Positions 30,691 to 43,076 of a stretch of DNA of 64,000 nucleotides are shown here, in pieces. Within the stretch, counting starts at the first letter, position 1. Each line of letters starts with the position of its first letter. Both the position numbers and the translations under genes were made by a program. The stretch comes from Dryomyza anilis. Lineage: Eukaryota; Arthropoda; Insecta; Diptera; Dryomyzidae. The DNA lies in assembly GCA_951804985.1 (NCBI GenBank), contig OX638136.1:2607852-2671851 (forward strand), written 5' to 3'. The notes beneath the pieces were generated by a model. It saw only the letters and a program-made list of their open reading frames with translations, was not told the origin of the DNA and did no database searches.

Positions 30691-32914
30691 TCACTCGAGG
30701 TCGTAGATGACTTTAGACTTATTGGTTGCACTCGCCGCTGTAGATGGCTGCGCCGGTTCCCTAGTTAGGTGCGTCGTGGTCTGAGTTTGGAAAAATGGTT
30801 TTATGTCGTTCACATGGGCTGTCTTCACACGTCCTTTATCGACTTCTTTTAGCTGAATGATTATAGGTGAAATAAATAGTGATATGCGGTACGGGCCATC
30901 GAACTTGGGAGCCAACTTAGCTGCGAAGTTGTCTATCGCTTTTTATAGGTGATGCTATCGTAGCAGCACCATATCGCCCACATTGGGTCTCCATGGCCTC
31001 CTCCGCATGTTGTAATGCTGCGCCTGGTCCTGCGCTGCTCGCGCAAGGTTTCGTGTCACCATCTCAAATACATCACGCAGTCGCAGAGCTCGCTCACCTG
31101 GCGTGGGGACAGCCACACCATTGCTCAGTGTATAAAGCACGCGGCAGGCGCGGTTCTCTTCCTTGAGTGAAAAACGCAGGTGTGTAACCCGTGGTCTCGG
31201 ATATGCTGGGGTTGATTGCCAGTGAAATTTCTGGCAGATTTTCATCTCACGTACGCTGGTCCCGACTGGTGAACTGGGCGATGATCGTCTTCAGAGTTCT
31301 GTTGGCGCGCTCGGTGAGGTTCTCCTGCGGAGTGTAAGGTGCTGTAAACTGCTGCCTGATACCTAGAGTCTGAAAAAATCTTTTAAACATAAATTATGCC
31401 CCGTTGTCTGTTATGAGAACGCGTGGAACCCCGTACCTGGCTAGTATCCGCTCAAAAAATGCCCGCTGCAAGTTCTCTGTTGAGGCTTTACGCAGCGGCA
31501 CCAGTTCCGTCCATTTGCCGAAAAAGACAAGGATCATTGTGTTGTCGTGTTTAGATCGTGGTAATGGGCCCACGAAATCTGCGCACAACCATGCCTAGGG
31601 CTCCTCAGCGACCTGTGTCAACATCTTGCCGGTTGGTTTCTGCTGGCTGGGTTTGAATCGCTGGCAAGACTCACACGCCCGCACATACCTACTGATTTCC
31701 CTGGTCATGCCCGGCCAGTAGTAATGGTTTCCCACACGCGTCACCGTGTTGCGTAGGCCCATGTGTTTGTAAGGTAAAAGGTTTCGGAAAGTCTGGGCAC
31801 ACCCTGGTACTTAAGTTCCTGTTTAAAGAACTCACATTTGTCTTGGTTTAGGCGCAGCCTGGCGCCCCTCAAATGTCGAAACACCTCGCGCAAGTTTCTC
31901 ATATGTTCCTCCATAGTTGTTCCAGTGACAATGATGTCGTCGACATAGGCTGGCCCAATCACGCTGTCCAATGCTCGTTGGAACGTTGCAAACCAAATGG
32001 CATGACGCGCCACTGGTAAAGACCTCTGTCCTCATCCATCGGAATCTGCCAATAACCATTAGATCCAAGCTGCTGATAAACTTGGCATTTCGTAGGCGAT
32101 CTCAGATGTGGTTAATCCGTGGAAGTGGGTATGCATCTGGTATAGAATGAGCGTTTAGCTGGCTGTAGTCAATACACAGTCTCCACTGCCCAGTCTTCTT
32201 TTTCACTAGAACGATAGGCGCGCTGTGAGGGCTGCGTGATGGTTCGATGCATCCCTTCTCCAGTAGCTCGTTGATTTTCTCCTGCATCGCAGGGTTTTTC
32301 GGAAAGTAGCGTTGTTTTATGGGTCGGTCGTCCTTCATCGTTATACGATGTGTCGTGATGTTAGACGAGCTCGGTAACTCTGTGAACTTCTCCAACTCCG
32401 TTTGCAAAAATTCGTCGATCAGCTCTCGCTCACTGCGCGCTTCCTTGCGCGTCTCCTTTCGCACCACCGTACAACGTTGTGCCAGTGGTCCCACGTCAAT
32501 CCTTCGCATCGGAATAGTCTGTCCACCACAGCTTAGCGATGCCACCATACGCAACAAAAAATCCATACCTAGAATTACGTGATCTACTACCTCTTCCATA
32601 TAATAATTCTAAGGTACAAACCCTTAACATCGATGTCAAACTGGGAGCAGCTTGACATCGATGTTATGGGCCTCGGTGATCCATTGAGCACCGCCGTCAG
32701 CCATGCGAACCCTGACGAAACTGCTAGTCGCGCCCGTATCAATCGTGGCCACAGCCGGTTCCTCGCCTAGCACGACGTTAGCAAAGATGTGGGTTTCGTC
32801 GTGCTGCAGAGCGTTGTTAGGGTACGGAGCTGGTTGACGGGGACTGCCGCTACCTCGCATGATTAGCGGGTCCCTGGTCCCTTTCCCGGAGCTGCCGGTG
32901 GTCTCCTGCAGCAA
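30691..32914 (-). pseudogene. pol: Element B copy 2 pol remnant
   Basis: Protease (32914-32636), protease end and RT fingers (32599-32102, with [11 protein letters not shown] and [10 protein letters not shown]), RT palm (32013-31741, AYVDDIIVTG), integrase zinc domain (about 31745-31630), core (31588-31394; CADFVGPLP, ITDNGA then stop), glutamate segment (about 31310), C-terminal pieces (31245-30955 and 30915-30691). As in copy 1, RNase H is missing and two small RT deletions of about 13 and 21 bp relative to copy 4 are present. The 165-bp segment deleted in copy 1 is retained here. Confidence 0.88.
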
Positions 32915-33805
32915 TCACGCGTCCGTGTGCCGCGTTTGCCGCACTCTCAACAGAAAAGTACTGACGGCCCCTGGCAATTTCGCCAGTAATGACCACCACG
33001 GCTGCACCTCCGACACGCTGTCCTGGGGTTAATAGTTCCACCTTCCTCGTCTTGCACCAGCCTGATCTGCTCCTCACGGAGTCGTTGAGTATTCACTGAT
33101 GACGAACGCTGCGCCGCATTAATGCAGTCGTAATCATCAGCCAACTGCACCAGCTCTTCCAGCGTATGGAAATCTTTTGGCTTTATGTAAAGTTGATATT
33201 CGTGGCTGCAGTTCCTAAAAATTCGTTCCAGCTTCTTCTCATTCTCATAGTGCGCATGCCTCTTCATATTTTGCATCACTAACACGTAGTCCTTGAACGC
33301 CTCCCTTGGTTTCTGCGTCCGCTTGCGTATCTCATCGTCCAGTTCTTCAAAGTATCGTGCTGAGAGAAAAAATCGTAAAAAATCGCTCTTGAATCTATTC
33401 CTGTCCGTCCACTGCTTGTCGTTGTTGTAGTACCAAGTTAACGCTCGATCGACTAACAACTGCGGCATCGCATCAGCCGTTCGACTTGTTCCATAAACAC
33501 GAGCGGATCTCCGCCCCCGTCGAAACGCACGGTCTACTTGCGTATGGGGTCCATCGCGGTTGCGTGTGTGACGTCAGAGGTCCCGCCTATCGGTGCCCTT
33601 GTTGGCAGTTCTAGCCTGTTGGTCGTTTGCGCAGCGCAACCTGCTGCGCCTAACTCTGTAGTCGCTCTATGATGGATAACTTATGCGTGTCGTCTGATAC
33701 AAAATTGCTAAAAGCCCTCCGAAGGTCCTCGGCGGTACCTGTGTTCTCCAAGCCGAACTCGTCCGCGTAAGCGACAGTTCCTCCTTGCGGAGTCCATAGA
33801 TCCAC
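32863..33805 (-). pseudogene. gag: Element B copy 2 gag
   Basis: The capsid region (33468-32947; LTWYYNNDKQW, FKSDFLRFFLSARYF) is open, but a TGG-to-TGA change in the second zinc knuckle (FC-stop-ECGK) ends it early; copy 3 shares this. The N-terminal region has lost about 65 bp near 33655 relative to the other copies. The start codon problem is as in copy 1. Confidence 0.85.
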
Positions 33806-33990
33806 GTGGTCTTCACCATTTCAACGGGATGTGGCTCTTTATCTTGTCGAACTTTTTATTTAGAATAATTTTACTGTGTGGACTTGTTCTGATAATTTTT
33901 TTTTTTTGACAAATAATATTTTGACTTTTGAATTAACCGAACGCGTATTTAATGATTTAATATTATCACACGTCCCTGCTCGGGCGCCAT

Positions 33991-34764
33991 TGTAACGAAA
34001 CGTTTAAACGCGGTTGTCCATAGCTGAGGAATGCTCATAGGTTGGCCTGGTTCGTTACACTAATTTATTTAACATAAGGCGTGATTTTTTTTTAATTCTT
34101 TAATTCAATACAAAATATTATTTTACATATATATAAAAGAAAAATAGCGCCGTTCACGATTGTGTCGCCGGACCACGGTAGGGTTCAACGTTGAGTAATT
34201 TTAGTCCTCGTGTTAACCCCTAACCGCTGCACCTAACTCGATTAGCGTGATTATCTGTCCACTAAATCGAGGCTATGCTACTAATTCGATTTGCGTAATG
34301 TTAAGTCCACTAAATCGAACCTGAACCACTATTTCGGTTAGCGAAATAATAAGGTGTTGCCTCGACGCTGCCAGCCCACGAATGAGCCCGCGCTCCTGGT
34401 TTTATATAGGTTTCTTGTTTTTCCAGTCATTCGTTGCTTTTTACGGAAAAATATCTGTTTGTTTTCGAGCCACCCTATCGTCATCCTGCTCGCACCTACT
34501 GAGTTGCAGCTGTCGTCTCTCCATCTGTTCGACTCGCTGTTTCTCCACTCGTTGTTGCTAGGCACGCTGCTGTTCGACCCGTTAGGCTGTTTATCGCTGC
34601 TCTTCTTCTCGAAAGCTCTATATTTCGCGTGGCTTCCTTGCTGTTGTTGTTGTTGTTATTATTATTATATTATATATCCCTTGAAGTGTTTGGTGCCAGC
34701 TTACGGGATTCTGTTGTCGCCTGTGCGGCAGGGTTTCGCAACCTTGCAAAACCGTGTCGTCACA
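33991..34764 (-). repeat. Element B LTR3 (shared by copies 2 and 3), 774 bp
   Basis: Practically the same as LTR2, including the lost third hairpin arm; two hairpins remain at 34237-34318. The near identity of LTR2-internal 2 and LTR3-internal 3 as ~6.1-kb units shows a recent duplication. Confidence 0.92.
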
Positions 34765-34772
34765 CTCCCCTT

Positions 34773-36434
34773 TTACTTTCCCGGGATTAACGGGGCACGA
34801 ATAACCTCGGTAATATGTATCGCCCCGTTTCTGGTCACTCGGATCCGGAAACTTCGCCCGTCCATACGGCTTTGAACGCTCAGCCGTGCTCCTGGCCTCC
34901 TTGTTGCGGCGAGAGTCATTGCCTGCTCCCAAAGTAGTGGCGGCCACAGTTGTGGTAGTTGGGTTGCTTCCTCGATTTCTGCGTCGGCTCCTATTCCTGC
35001 ACCCGGTACGCCTGATTGGGTTGACACGTTCGTGGCCATTGATTCTGGTGCATCTGCCTCTGCCCATGACATCTCTAATGCCGGTTCTCCTGAAGGTTCG
35101 TTCTCGTCTAAGCATCCGAATATAATGTCATCAGACATGTTGTCTGCATCTGGCTGCTGATTCAGGGTGGTCTCGCTGGAATTTCTTTCGTTACATGTGA
35201 CCGGTGGTTGCACCACGCCCTGATCAGAGTTGCTCGACGTCGCTGTATTCAGCTCATCGGGGTCTTCTATCAATTTTCTGTCGCGACCTGATTTAGCTGT
35301 AATCTCTGTGTCGCACGTGGTCACCGTTGGTGGGGGTTGTGATGACTTCGGAACATTCGCGAGTGTAAATTGATCTGTTAACGTATTTGTGGGTGCATTA
35401 CGGTTCCTGGGTGCACCTATGTGAGCGTTGTTGCCTGTTGATGACCTTGCGTTACATGTTGATACGCCCGCGGGTGTGTTGGGGCTTGTGGTCTTCGGTG
35501 CGGCTTCTAAACTAGGCCATTCAATCGGTATCTGCTTTCTTGAATCATTCGTCATGGACCGGATCAGTCTTTCGCTTCTCCACCGCTGCTTCTACGGGAA
35601 ACCATTTCGATCGGACCGCTAGTCTCGTAAATTGGTTGATTTACGAAAGATTCTACGTACTGCAGCATATAAAGCCCACAGTCTGTCCTATTCGGTTGCC
35701 GTTGCGTAGGTACGTACCATAAAGGTAGATTATCCTCAGTGTACAGCTCATCATCCTCGTTTTCGCGCCGCCCTATGCTCCCCTCGCCATGGCTCACTAC
35801 CTTGTTGAGAAAGTCTCTTATTACGCGACCGACATGGCTGCGGCTTCCGATCGGCCATGAATCTAAGATGAATATGCATGGGGTCCTCTGTGCATCTGAC
35901 ATGGCTTCCGTTAGTCTATAAATTTTTTGCCGCGTGAAAGACGATCGCAAGGTACCAATGAAATTTTTCATTGACCGGTATCACCAAAAAATCCCGTTCC
36001 AGTGCTCTGATGCTTTGGACCCAAGGTAGCATGATGTGCGAGAAGAAGAAAGTCTCCAACAGACAAATAGGCGCGTCGTTAGAAAGGTGTCTGCCGGTCC
36101 AGCGAAGCCAAAAATTTATGATGTTGTCGTTAACGTAGCCGCCCTCTACCAGGCATCGGTAATCGCCGATTATGATGGTGATGCCTCGTTTCAGCGGGAA
36201 ACGGCACAACTCCTGTCGCTCGTTTTGTACACCCAAAGTTGTCGGTGTCGTAATCGCCGCCTCCACTTGCATGCGGCGTATTGAGCGTGGTCGCTCTCAG
36301 GTTGCCTCCATTTGCTGTCGTTGATGCATCTCGTGTGCCACCATCCCCAGCGACATTGCCGGTTGATCGTTTAAAACCTGACCCCCAAAACTGCCAGGAG
36401 GCAGGTCAAACCCTTTTGATTCGTCTGTATTCAT
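34773..36434 (-). pseudogene. Element B copy 3 third ORF (Ulp1-like)
   Basis: Almost identical to copy 2: the same ATG context, the same TGA after 45 codons, the same frame breaks at the A-run near 35930 and near 35575, and the same catalytic motifs (FHWYLAIVF, FILDSWP, RTDCGLYML). Shared lesions show that it was copied from a disabled ancestor rather than inserted separately. Confidence 0.85.
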
Positions 36435-36800
36435 TTTCTTCTGTAAAATAAATGTTTAATTATTTTGCTCAACAAAATTCGATGCGTATTGTAAAATGAT
36501 TCACAACTGATTGATGGCTGCGGTTCTGTCGAGTTCGTAAGTCAAAAGAAATGTTCGTATAGCTTTCTCTTTCTCTTTTTTTTCTTGAAATATTCGTTGC
36601 GTTTGTACTCGTTGTTATGTTACTCGTCGCGTGCACGGTTTGTGTACGTGCTTATCTGTGCGCAGCCGCCATTTGCTTTGTGTTTTCTGATTTCTTTTAA
36701 TTTGCAGCACTAGACGCAGCGACGTCATAGTTGTTGCAGCTGTTTTGATGGTTGACTACAGGGTGACTTGACGCATCCTGGCTTGCTGATTGCCCGGATC

Positions 36801-39005
36801 TCACTCGAGGTCGTAGATGACTTTAGACTTATTGGTTGCACTCGCCGCTGTAGATGGCTGCGCCGGTTCCCTAGTTAGGTGCGTCGTGGTCTGAGTTTGG
36901 AAAAATGGTTTTATGTCGTTCACATGGGCTGTCTTCACACGTCCTTTATCGACTTCTTTTAGCTGAATGATTATAGGTGAAATAAATAGTGATATGCGGT
37001 ACGGGCCATCGAACTTGGGAGCCAACTTAGCTGCGAAGTTGTCTATCGCTTTTTATAGGTGATGCTATCGTAGCAGCACCATATCGCCCACATTGGGTCT
37101 CCATGGCCTCCTCCGCATGTTGTAATGCTGCGCCTGGTCCTGCGCTGCTCGCGCAAGGTTTCGTGTCACCATCTCAAATACATCACGCAGTCGCAGAGCT
37201 CGCTCACCTGGCGTGGGGACAGCCACACCATTGCTCAGTGTATAAAGCACGCCTTGAGTGAAAAACGCAGGTGTGTAACCCGTGGTCTCGGATATGCTGG
37301 GGTTGATTGCCAGTGAAATTTCTGGCAGATTTTCATCTCACGTACGCTGGTCCCGACTGGTGAACTGGGCGATGATCGTCTTCAGAGTTCTGTTGGCGCG
37401 CTCGGTGAGGTTCTCCTGCGGAGTGTAAGGTGCTGTAAACTGCTGCCTGATACCTAGAGTCTGAAAAAATCTTTTAAACATAAATTATGCCCCGTTGTCT
37501 GTTATGAGAACGCGTGGAACCCCGTACCTGGCTAGTATCCGCTCAAAAAATGCCCGCTGCAAGTTCTCTGTTGAGGCTTTACGCAGCGGCACCAGTTCCG
37601 TCCATTTGCCGAAAAAGACAAGGATCATTGTGTTGTCGTGTTTAGATCGTGGTAATGGGCCCACGAAATCTGCGCACAACCATGCCTAGGGCTCCTCAGC
37701 GACCTGTGTCAACATCTTGCCGGTTGGTTTCTGCTGGCTGGGTTTGAATCGCTGGCAAGACTCACACGCCCGCACATACCTACTGATTTCCCTGGTCATG
37801 CCCGGCCAGTAGTAATGGTTTCCCACACGCGTCACCGTGTTGCGTAGGCCCATGTGTTTGTAAGGTAAAAGGTTTCGGAAAGTCTGGGCACACCCTGGTA
37901 CTTAAGTTCCTGTTTAAAGAACTCACATTTGTCTTGGTTTAGGCGCAGCCTGGCGCCCCTCAAATGTCGAAACACCTCGCGCAAGTTTCTCATATGTTCC
38001 TCCATAGTTGTTCCAGTGACAATGATGTCGTCGACATAGGCTGGCCCAATCACGCTGTCCAATGCTCGTTGGAACGTTGCAAACCAAATGGCATGACGCG
38101 CCACTGGTAAAGACCTCTGTCCTCATCCATCGGAATCTGCCAATAACCATTAGATCCAAGCTGCTGATAAACTTGGCATTTCGTAGGCGATCTCAGATGT
38201 GGTTAATCCGTGGAAGTGGGTATGCATCTGGTATAGAATGAGCGTTTAGCTGGCTGTAGTCAATACACAGTCTCCACTGCCCAGTCTTCTTTTTCACTAG
38301 AACGATAGGCGCGCTGTGAGGGCTGCGTGATGGTTCGATGCATCCCTTCTCCAGTAGCTCGTTGATTTTCTCCTGCATCGCAGGGTTTTTCGGAAAGTAT
38401 CGTTGTTTTATGGGTCGGTCGTCCTTCATCGTTATACGATGTGTCGTGATGTTAGACGTGCTCGGTAACTCTGTGAACTTCTCCAACTCCGTTTGCAAAA
38501 ATTCGTCGATCAGCTCTCGCTCACTGCGCGCTTCCTTGCGCGTCTCCTTTCGCACCACCGTACAACGTTGTGCCAGTGGTCCCACGTCAATCCTTCGCAT
38601 CGGAATAGTCTGTCCACCACAGCTTAGCGATGCCACCATACGCAACAAAAAATCCATACCTAGAATTACGTGATCTACTACCTCTTCCATATAATAATTC
38701 TAAGGTACAAACCCTTAACATCGATGTCAAACTGGGAGCAGCTTGACATCGATGTTATGGGCCTCGGTGATCCATTGAGCACCGCCGTCAGCCATGCGAA
38801 CCCTGACGAAACTGCTAGTCGCGCCCGTATCAATCGTGGCCACAGCCGGTTCCTCGCCTAGCACGACGTTAGCAAAGATGTGGGTTTCGTCGTGCTGCAG
38901 AGCGTTGTTAGGGTACGGAGCTGGTTGACGGGGACTGCCGCTACCTCGCATGATTAGCGGGTCCCTGGTCCCTTTCCCGGAGCTGCCGGTGGTCTCCTGC
39001 AGCAA
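36801..39005 (-). pseudogene. pol: Element B copy 3 pol remnant
   Basis: Same order and defects as copy 2: protease (39005-38727), RT (38690-38193 and 38104-37832), integrase core (37679-37485), C-terminal pieces (37250-37065, 37025-36801). It has one extra ~20-bp deletion near 37251 compared with copy 2. RNase H absent. Confidence 0.88.
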
Positions 39006-39960
39006 TCACGCGTCCGTGTGCCGCGTTTGCCGCACTCTCAACAGAAAAGTACTGACGGCCCCTGGCAATTTCGCCAGTAATGACCACCACGGCTGCACCT
39101 CCGACACGCTGTCCTGGGGTTAATAGTTCCACCTTCCTCGTCTTGCACCAGCCTGATCTGCTCCTCACGGAGTCGTTGAGTATTCACTGATGACGAACGC
39201 TGCGCCGCATTAATGCAGTCGTAATCATCAGCCAACTGCACCAGCTCTTCCAGCGTATGGAAATCTTTTGGCTTTATGTAAAGTTGATATTCGTGGCTGC
39301 AGTTCCTAAAAATTCGTTCCAGCTTCTTCTCATTCTCATAGTGCGCATGCCTCTTCATATTTTGCATCACTAACACGTAGTCCTTGAACGCCTCCCTTGG
39401 TTTCTGCGTCCGCTTGCGTATCTCATCGTCCAGTTCTTCAAAGTATCGTGCTGAGAGAAAAAATCGTAAAAAATCGCTCTTGAATCTATTCCTGTCCGTC
39501 CACTGCTTGTCGTTGTTGTAGTACCAAGTTAACGCTCGATCGACTAACAACTGCGGCATCGCATCAGCCGTTCGACTTGTTCCATAAACACGAGCGGATC
39601 TCCGCCCCCGTCGAAACGCACGGTCTACTTGCGTATGGGGTCCATCGCGGTTGCGTGTGTGACGTCAGAGGTCCCGCCTATCGGTGCCCTTGTTGGCAGT
39701 TCTAGCCTGTTGGTCGTTTGCGCAGCGCAACCTGCTGCGCCTAACTCTGCGGTGTTTGGCACGGTGAGGTTGGTCAACGACGTTGTGCGCGAGTGTTTCA
39801 GCGCAAGCTTCTGTAGTCGCTCTATGATGGATAACTTATGCGTGTCGTCTGATACAAAATTGCTAAAAGCCCTCCGAAGGTCCTCGGCGGTACCTGTGTT
39901 CTCCAAGCCGAACTCGTCCGCGTAAGCGACAGTTCCTCCTTGCGGAGTCCATAGATCCAC
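38954..39960 (-). pseudogene. gag: Element B copy 3 gag
   Basis: The N-terminal region (39960-39625) is complete compared with copy 2, the capsid (39559-39038) is open, and the TGA in the second zinc knuckle is shared with copy 2. The 5' end is cut at 39960, where a palindromic junction replaces the leader, the PBS and most of the LTR. Confidence 0.85.
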
Positions 39961-39974
39961 GTGGATCTATGGAC
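39947..39974. repeat. Perfect 28-bp palindrome at a rearrangement junction
   Basis: GTCCATAGATCCAC followed by its exact reverse complement. The left half and the next four bases are native gag start sequence (as at 27682-27699); the remaining right-half bases are not native to either side and copy the left half in inverted form. LTR sequence resumes at about 39974 (CTGTTTATCGCTG). Confidence 0.9.
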
Positions 39975-40153
39975 TGTTTATCGCTGCTCTTCTTCTCGAA
40001 AGTTCTAAATTTCTCGTGGCTTCCTTGCTGTTGTTGTTGTTGTTATTATTATATTATATATCCCTTGAAGTGTTGGTGCCAGCTTACGGGATTCTGTTGT
40101 CACCTGCATGTGTGCGGCAGGGTTTCGCAACCTTGCAAAACCGTGTCGTCACA
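39974..40153 (-). repeat. Element B LTR4, truncated to 180 bp
   Basis: Holds only the LTR end that adjoins flanking DNA (as 43734-43912 in LTR5). It is followed by AGAT and the same C sequence as LTR5, so it is a duplicate of the right edge of the insertion. Confidence 0.88.
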
Positions 40154-40793
40154 AGATTTTAATTAATGATTTTACATTCATTAATTTTAAGTAGCAAATA
40201 TCTTTTACGTACAATATTAGATAAGGGTATGTTTAGAATTTTATAGGTATTACGGGAATTCAAATTTTAAAGACTGATATAATTTTAATTATCAACATTT
40301 TTAACACTTTCAACAATTTAGATATATTTTTTTGGATTTTGTTTTTTTTTTTCATTTTGGGTAGTTTTAAGTTAGGGACTTATATGGTTTTAACCTTTTT
40401 TTCACGTTTTGCATTTGATAATTTAGTTTCGTTTTTGATTATTGCAGACTTCTGGAAAAATAGACTTGATGTTGTAGTTTTAAAAAAGATTGTTTTCCAA
40501 GATTTATTTCTGAACAATCTGCGTTTTAAAGCCTTGGTTCTTGATCGAGATCGTGGTAAAAGTGATTGCTGAAACCATGTTTTCTATATCGGTACGTCGA
40601 AAAATGCTCAATTCTCGCACTATTTTCTTAAATAATTAACTTTCAGTTTTTTTTTAAGTTTCTTTTTTTTCATCAAAAGCACACATTTATATTTTTAAAG
40701 AAAAGTTTTTATTAATTTAAACTATTTACGGATTATATATACAAATTCTGATTAGAGAAAACTGTTGATGTGCGTTTCTCGAAGTCTCAAAGG
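40154..40793. repeat. Duplicated family C flank inside the B array
   Basis: Matches 43913-44888, with about 330 bp missing near 40620. It begins with the AGAT target duplication and ends at CTCGAAGTCTCAAAG, where B copy 4 starts abruptly in RT. No genes. Confidence 0.85.
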
Positions 40794-41934
40794 AACTTAA
40801 GTTCCTGTTTAACGAACTCACATTTGTCTTGGTTTAGGCGCAGCCTGGCGCCCCTCAAATGTCGAAACACCTCGCGCAAGTTTCTCATATGTTCCTCCAT
40901 AGTTGTTCCAGTGACAATGATGTCGTCGACATAGGCAAATGCGTGGGGCTCCATTTCTGGCCCAATCACGCTGTCCAATGCTCGTTGGAACGTTGCCGAC
41001 GCTGAATGCAAACCAAATGGCATGACGCGCCACTGGTAAAGACCTCTGTCCTCATCCATCGGAATCTGCCAATAACCATTAGATCCAAGCTGCTGATAAA
41101 CTTGGCATTTCGTAGGCGATCTCAGATGTGGTTAATCCGTGGAAGTGGGTATGCATCTGGTATAGAATGAGCGTTTAGCTGGCTGTAGTCAATACACAGT
41201 CTCCACTGCCCAGTCTTCTTTTTCACTAGAACGATAGGCGCGCTGTGAGGGCTGCGTGATGGTTCGATGCATCCCTTCTCCAGTAGCTCGTTGATTTTCT
41301 CCTGCGTCGCAGGGTTTTTCGGAAAGTAGCGTTGTTTTATGGGTCGGTCGTCCTTCATCGTTATACGATGTGTCGTGATGTTAGACGTGCTCGGTAACTC
41401 TGTGAACTTCTCCAGCTCCGTTTGCAAAAATTCGTCGATCAGCTCTCGCTCACTGCGCGCTTCCTTGCGCGTCTCCTTTCGCACCACCGTACAACGTAGT
41501 GCCAGTGGTCCCACGTCAATCCTTCGCATCGGAATAGTCTGTCCACCACAGCTTAGCGATGCCACCATACGCAACAAAAAATCCATACCTAGAATTACGT
41601 GATCTACTACCTCTTCCATATAATAATTCTAAGGTACAAACCCTTAACATCGATGTCAAACTGGGAGCAGCTTGACATCGATGTTAAGGGTCTCGGTGAT
41701 CCATTGAGCACCGCCGTCAGCCATGCGAACCCTGACGAAACTGCTAGTCGCGCCCGTATCAATCGTGGCCACAGCCGGTTCCTCGCCTAGCACGACGTTA
41801 GCAAAGATGTGGGTTTCGTCGTGCTGCAGAGCGTTGTTAGGGTACGGAGCTGGTTGACGGGGACTGTCGCTACCTCGCGTGATTAGCAGGTCCCTGGTCC
41901 CTTTCCCGGAGCTGCCGGTGGTCTCCTGCAGCAA
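40794..41934 (-). pseudogene. pol: Element B copy 4 pol remnant (protease and RT only)
   Basis: Protease (41934-41656), RT fingers (41619-41122) and a better palm (41059-40787) than in the other copies: MPFGLHSASATFQRAL and EMEPHAFAYVDDIIV are intact here, showing what copies 1-3 lost. It ends at about 40794, at the RT thumb, where duplicated C DNA begins; integrase and third ORF are absent. Confidence 0.88.
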
Positions 41935-42878
41935 TCACGCGTCCGTGTGCCGCGTTTGCCGCACTCCCAGCAGAAAAGTACTGACGGCCCCTGGCAATTT
42001 CGCCAGTAATGACCACCACGGCTGCACCTCCGACACGCTGTCCTGGGGTTAATAGTTCCACCTTCCTCGTCTTGCACCAGCCTGATCTGCTCCTCACGGA
42101 GTCGTTGAGTATTCACTGATGACGAACGCTGCGCCGCATTAATGCAGTCGTAATCATCAGCCAACTGCACCAGCTCTTCCAGCGTATGGAAATCTTTTGG
42201 CTTTATGTAAAGTTGATATTCGTGGCTGCAGTTCCTAAAAATTCGTTCCAGCTTCTTCTCATTCTCATAGTGCGCATGCCTCTTCATATTTTGCATCACT
42301 AACACGTAGTCCTTGAACGCCTCCCTTGGTTTCTGCGTCCGCTTGCGTATCTCATCGTCCAGTTCTTCAAAGTATCGTGCTGAGAGAAAAAATCGTAAAA
42401 AATCGCTCTTGAATCCATTCCAGTCCGTCGTTGTTGTAGTACCAAGTTAACGCTCGATCGACTAACAACTGCGGCATCGCATCAGCCGTTCGACTTGTTC
42501 CATAAACACGAGCGGATCTCCGCCCCCGTCGAAACGAACGGTCCACTTGCGTATGGGGTCCATCGCGGTTGCGTGTGTGACGTCAGAGGTCCCGCCTATC
42601 GGTGCCCTTGTTGGCAGTTCTAGCCTGTTGGTCGTTTGCGCAGCGCAACCTGCTGCGCCTAACTCTGCGGTGTTTGGCACGGTGAGGTTGGTCAACGACG
42701 TTGTGCGCGAGTGTTTCAGCGCAAGCTTCTGTAGTCGCTCTATGATGGATAACTTATGCGTGTCGTCTGATACAAAATTGCTAAAAGCCCTCCGAAGCTC
42801 CTCGGCGGTACCTGTGTTCTCCAAGCCGAACTCGTCCGCGTAAGCGACAGTTCCTCCTTGCGGAGTCCATAGATCCAC
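41883..42878 (-). pseudogene. gag: Element B copy 4 gag
   Basis: The N-terminal region (42878-42462) and C-terminal region with an intact CWECGK knuckle (42305-41883) are present. A ~10-bp difference near 42425 breaks the frame between them. The start has no in-frame ATG, as in the other copies. Confidence 0.83.
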
Positions 42879-43076
42879 GTGGTCTTCACCATTTCAACGG
42901 GATGTGGCTCTTTATCTTGTCGAACTTTTTATTTAGAATAATTTTACTGTGTGGACTTGTTCTGATAATTTTTTTTTTTTGACAAATAATATTTTGACAG
43001 TTTTTTTTCACTTTTGAATTAACCGAACGCGTATTTAATGATTTAATATTATCACACGTCCCTGCTCGGGCGCCAT

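Noticed and set aside
40787..40806. 14-bp palindrome GGAACTTAAGTTCC at the C/B copy 4 junction as a repair product
   Set aside because: The B sequence elsewhere already reads GGTACTTAAGTTCC here, one base from the palindrome, so it is largely native.
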